Below are positions 61,402-64,000 of a stretch of 64,000 bases of DNA, piece by piece (the first letter of the stretch is position 1; each line of letters starts with the position of its first letter). This DNA comes from Taibaiella sp. (GTDB taxonomy: Bacteria; Bacteroidota; Bacteroidia; Chitinophagales; Chitinophagaceae). The translations under genes and the position numbers were made by a program. The stretch spans positions 248,001 to 312,000 of the forward strand of contig JAEUVV010000003.1 of assembly GCA_016786705.1 (NCBI GenBank), read 5' to 3'. The notes beneath the pieces are model-generated. The model searched no databases. It saw only the letters and a program-made list of their open reading frames with translations, and had not been told where the DNA came from.

Positions 61402-63006
61402 ATGAATATTCAATTACCAACAAAAAAAGGACAACCAAATACTAACCCTACTGTTGACATTGGGCAACTTGTAATAGTTGGAGCTAATGGTGCAGGAAAA
61501 ACAAGATTCGGGTCTGACATCGAAAAAAGATATTTAGGTCAGACCCACAGAATATCTGCTCAAAAGTCCTTAACATTCCCCAATGAGGTAAGTCCAAAAT
61601 CTAAAGAAAGAGCTGAAAAAGAATTTTTCTTTGGAGGTTACTACGAACCGAGACACGAACAATTACATATTCAACAAAAAGCAGGAAATAGATGGGGTGG
61701 AAATTTAAATACATTTTTACTAAACGACTATGACAAGTTGTTAGTTCTTTTACATACAGAAGAATATGAAGATTCTTTAAATTTCAAAGAAGGACGAATC
61801 GCAAAACCACATACAAAACTAGACAGAGTTCAAAAACTGTGGGAAACAGTCTTACCTCATAGAAAAATTTTGAAACGGGCTGGTGTGATTGAAACATACC
61901 CAACAGGAAATGAGGCTGCGAAATACAATGCGTCGGAAATGAGTGATGGGGAACGAGTACTTTTCTATTTGGCTGGCGAAGTGATTTGTGCACCTCTGAA
62001 CTCGATAATTATTATTGACGAACCAGAAATGCACATTCATTCCTCTCTAATAAAAACCTTTTTTGATTTACTAGAAGCAGAAAGACCAGATTGTTCATTT
62101 ATCTATTTAACACATAATATTGATTTCGCTTTTACAAGACAGAATGCAATAAAAATATGGGCTAAAGCATACGAAAACAACATTTGGGATTATGAAATAT
62201 TGGATGAAAATTTGCCGATACCTGAACAACTATATCTAGATGTATTAGGTAGCAGAAAGCCAATCATTTTTTTAGAGGGAGATAGCAGCAGTATTGACTA
62301 TGAACTATATGAGCAAGTTTATGGCGATAAAACTTTAAAACCTGTAGGCAGTTGCGATAAAGTTGTGCAAGTTGTTAAGGCATTTAGAGACCAACAAGGA
62401 TTTCATCATATCGAATCGTTTGGTATAATTGATAGAGATAGACGGCAACAAGCAGATTTGATAGCTCTAAATAGAAATGGAATATGGGTTCTGGATGTTG
62501 CTGAAGCAGAAAACTTACTTTTGATAGAACCTATTGTTAAGGAAGTTGCACGACATATGGGTAGGAACGTAAATGATGTTTTCAGGCAAGTTCAACAAAA
62601 CATTATTACCTTTTTTGCAAATCAAATTGACAACCAAATATTATTGCACTACAAAGAAATTTTACGTAGACAATATTTGTCATTATCAAATTTTACTTCA
62701 AGCAACATTGCATCAGCCTTGACTGAAATAGATTCAACATTTGCAGCTATTGACAAACAGGCAATCTATAATCAAATTGACACAGATTTCAGAGACATCC
62801 TCACAAGACAGGATTATGATTCAATTTTAAGAGTTTTTAATTTAAAGAATGCTTTAATTCCTCACTCGCAGGTTTGTGAGTTGACAGGTATTAGAAATAA
62901 GCTTGAATATAAAAACATAACAGTAACACTTTTAAAACGACAGGACGCTATTTCAAATAGTATAAAAACAGGAATTGACAGTAAAGTAATAAAAAACGCC
63001 ACATAA
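61402..63006 (+). CDS. ATPase-DUF4435 (AriA-AriB fusion, PARIS-like) defence protein
   Basis: The 534-residue protein combines an ABC-type ATPase (Walker A VGANGAGKTRFG with Lys33, signature SEMSDGERVLFYLAGE about residues 178-193, Walker B IIIIDEPEMHIH with Asp206-Glu207, LTHN with His238) with a C-terminal DUF4435 region. The latter carries the Toprim-like IFLEGDSSSIDYEL (Glu292), GSCDKVVQVVKAF and GIIDRDRRQ (Asp344/Asp346). In PARIS systems AriA and AriB are usually separate: AriA senses phage anti-restriction proteins and releases the AriB nuclease. Single-gene fusions are known. Coding is AT-rich. Phage defence is inferred. Confidence 0.8.
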   Translation: MNIQLPTKKGQPNTNPTVDIGQLVIVGANGAGKTRFGSDIEKRYLGQTHRISAQKSLTFPNEVSPKSKERAEKEFFFGGYYEPRHEQLHIQQKAGNRWGGNLNTFLLNDYDKLLVLLHTEEYEDSLNFKEGRIAKPHTKLDRVQKLWETVLPHRKILKRAGVIETYPTGNEAAKYNASEMSDGERVLFYLAGEVICAPLNSIIIIDEPEMHIHSSLIKTFFDLLEAERPDCSFIYLTHNIDFAFTRQNAIKIWAKAYENNIWDYEILDENLPIPEQLYLDVLGSRKPIIFLEGDSSSIDYELYEQVYGDKTLKPVGSCDKVVQVVKAFRDQQGFHHIESFGIIDRDRRQQADLIALNRNGIWVLDVAEAENLLLIEPIVKEVARHMGRNVNDVFRQVQQNIITFFANQIDNQILLHYKEILRRQYLSLSNFTSSNIASALTEIDSTFAAIDKQAIYNQIDTDFRDILTRQDYDSILRVFNLKNALIPHSQVCELTGIRNKLEYKNITVTLLKRQDAISNSIKTGIDSKVIKNAT

Positions 63007-63131
63007 CAAGGTATTGCCAAAAGCGGGGCTGAACGGCTTCGATTGGACATTTTTACAAGGCTTAACTATCGTTCTCTGATTGAACTTTTGAGCTAAAATC
63101 CCCGCCTTCGGCAATACCCAAACCGTTATCG
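63001..63131 (+). other. attC-like hairpin between defence genes
   Basis: GGTATTGCC (63010-63018) pairs with GGCAATACC (63110-63118), and GCGGGG (63023-63028) with CCCCGC (63100-63105), around an about 70-nt terminal loop. The flanks ATAAC (63003-63007) and GTTAT (63125-63129) are complementary, as the outer AAC...GTT of an attC site. The outer seven bases fit the RYYYAAC/GTTRRRY consensus only partly. No integrase gene lies in the window. Confidence 0.5.
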
Positions 63132-63148
63132 GCAATATTCTAAAAACT

Positions 63149-64000
63149 ATGGCACAAACAGTAGATTCTGCATTTAATGAATTTAATCGTGATTCTGTAA
63201 ATTTAAATCTTGACAGGACAACTAAAGCTATTTCTAGCCGTGATTGGCTATGGGGACAATTAAACACATTAGATTCTAAAGAGGATTTAGATTTCCCGTT
63301 TAAATATCGAGATAAGCATATTAAATTTGGTTCCTTTGCAAGGAAAACTAAAATTAGAGAACTTGACGATATTGATATAATGTTCTGCTTAACTGCTAAT
63401 GGAGCAACTTATCTTCAATCTGGAAGCGTGTATTATATACATACTCCTAATGCTGGAGATAGACTGAAAAAATTATCAGATAACGATGTGCTAAATTCAA
63501 GAAAAGTTGTTAATAAAGTAAAAAATTCACTCTCAAAAATTGAACAATACAACTCTGCTGAACTTCATTCAAGAGGTGAAGCAGCAACCTTAAGTCTTCA
63601 AAGTTATGAGTGGGTTTTCGATATAGTTCCTTGCTTTTACACCGATACTAATTTATACTTAATTCCAGATGGAAATGGAAATTGGAAAGCAACTGACCCA
63701 AGAATCGACCATGATTTAATTTCTTCTACAAATCAAAATTATAATGGACAAGTTTTACAATTAGTTAGAACATTAAAATATTGGAATAGACACAATTCAT
63801 CTTACACTATCGGTTCATATTTATTTGAACAATTAATTATCAATTTTGTAAATTCAAAAAGTGAATTGCAACAATGGATTGATTTTAATATTAGAGATTT
63901 TTTTGATTACTTGAAAACTTACATCTATTACGATGTTAATGATCCAAAAGGAATCCAAGGGAATTTAAATAATCTGTCGTTTGAACAGAAGAAATCAATC
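63149..64000 (+). CDS. CD-NTase-like nucleotidyltransferase, C-terminally cut by window end
   Basis: The 284 residues in the window have the polymerase-beta-type nucleotidyltransferase core: KFGSFARKTKIRELDDIDIM (Gly61-Ser62, Asp74 and Asp76 as metal ligands) and the third acid Asp158 in YEWVFDIVPCFY. Helices at the N-terminus (DRTTKAISSRDWLWGQ) and RTLKYWNRHNSSYTIGSYLF in the second half fit CD-NTases of CBASS anti-phage systems, which make cyclic oligonucleotide signals. A CBASS effector would be expected downstream, outside the window. Without it, other nucleotidyltransferase roles remain possible. The frame runs open to the last base. Confidence 0.75.
   Translation, partial: MAQTVDSAFNEFNRDSVNLNLDRTTKAISSRDWLWGQLNTLDSKEDLDFPFKYRDKHIKFGSFARKTKIRELDDIDIMFCLTANGATYLQSGSVYYIHTPNAGDRLKKLSDNDVLNSRKVVNKVKNSLSKIEQYNSAELHSRGEAATLSLQSYEWVFDIVPCFYTDTNLYLIPDGNGNWKATDPRIDHDLISSTNQNYNGQVLQLVRTLKYWNRHNSSYTIGSYLFEQLIINFVNSKSELQQWIDFNIRDFFDYLKTYIYYDVNDPKGIQGNLNNLSFEQKKSI

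Noticed and set aside
1..64000. tRNA, rRNA or integrase genes
   Set aside because: I looked for tRNA-like T-loops with cloverleaf partners, rRNA-like conserved stretches and tyrosine-recombinase motifs and found none I could support by eye.

Overview
The window looks like chromosomal DNA of a Bacteroidota bacterium, most likely in or near the Chitinophagaceae. The evidence is several secreted proteins with type IX secretion (T9SS) C-terminal sorting domains, two gliding-motility-type (type B) sorting domains, Bacteroidota promoters (TTG, about 20 nt, TAnnTTTG), the absence of Shine-Dalgarno sequences, and moderate-GC housekeeping genes interrupted by clearly AT-rich blocks. I saw no rRNA, tRNA or CRISPR array.

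Housekeeping block 1 (1-15.6 kb): 5' end of rpoD, a DUF4394/T9SS protein, a glutaryl-CoA dehydrogenase-like enzyme, nadC, a diacylglycerol-kinase-type lipid kinase, a CtpA-type protease, a small HsdR-N-like nuclease-fold protein, AMP nucleosidase, an M1 peptidase, a two-domain FKBP, NrnA, an EVE protein, dapF and an APC permease.

Accessory block 1 (15.6-27.1 kb): inverted repeats and dispersed repeats, a polyvalent-type kinase gene between two copies of a long repeat, and two copies of a divergent SymE-toxin / XRE-regulator module. The first module is followed by a KilA-N gene. The second is followed by a helical (DUF5677-like) gene, then a 7(1)-knot-type DUF6150 repeat protein and a Gabija-like defence pair (OLD-family ATPase-Toprim nuclease plus UvrD-type helicase).

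Housekeeping block 2 (27.1-58.2 kb): DUF763 + endonuclease V, a PQQ-type sugar dehydrogenase lipoprotein, a TonB-dependent receptor, an AraC regulator, a T9SS protein and a T9SS tyrosinase, an AAA ATPase, an FMN reductase, an XRE paralogue with DUF4256, an outer-membrane barrel, DUF2851, rpsT, a UbiA-like membrane protein, truB, arginine decarboxylase, MgtC/SapB, an SDR, an aldo/keto reductase, hutI, a large CUB/PKD/P-domain adhesin-like T9SS protein, and tex.

Accessory block 2 (58.2-64.0 kb): the same dispersed repeats, another SymE/XRE/KilA-N module, a single-gene PARIS-like ATPase-DUF4435 fusion, an attC-like hairpin, and a CD-NTase-like nucleotidyltransferase that runs off the end.

The most unusual patterns are: (i) a SymE-XRE module present in several copies, each with a different gene behind it, two of them directly upstream of defence genes; (ii) a promoter signature, GGGwwTTCCmGTATTG-N20-TAnnTTTG, shared by both defence loci and an AraC gene; (iii) a 52-bp micro-element inserted three times into T-runs of other repeats; and (iv) a cassette-like layout of the PARIS-like gene, whose ends are complementary as in an integron cassette.
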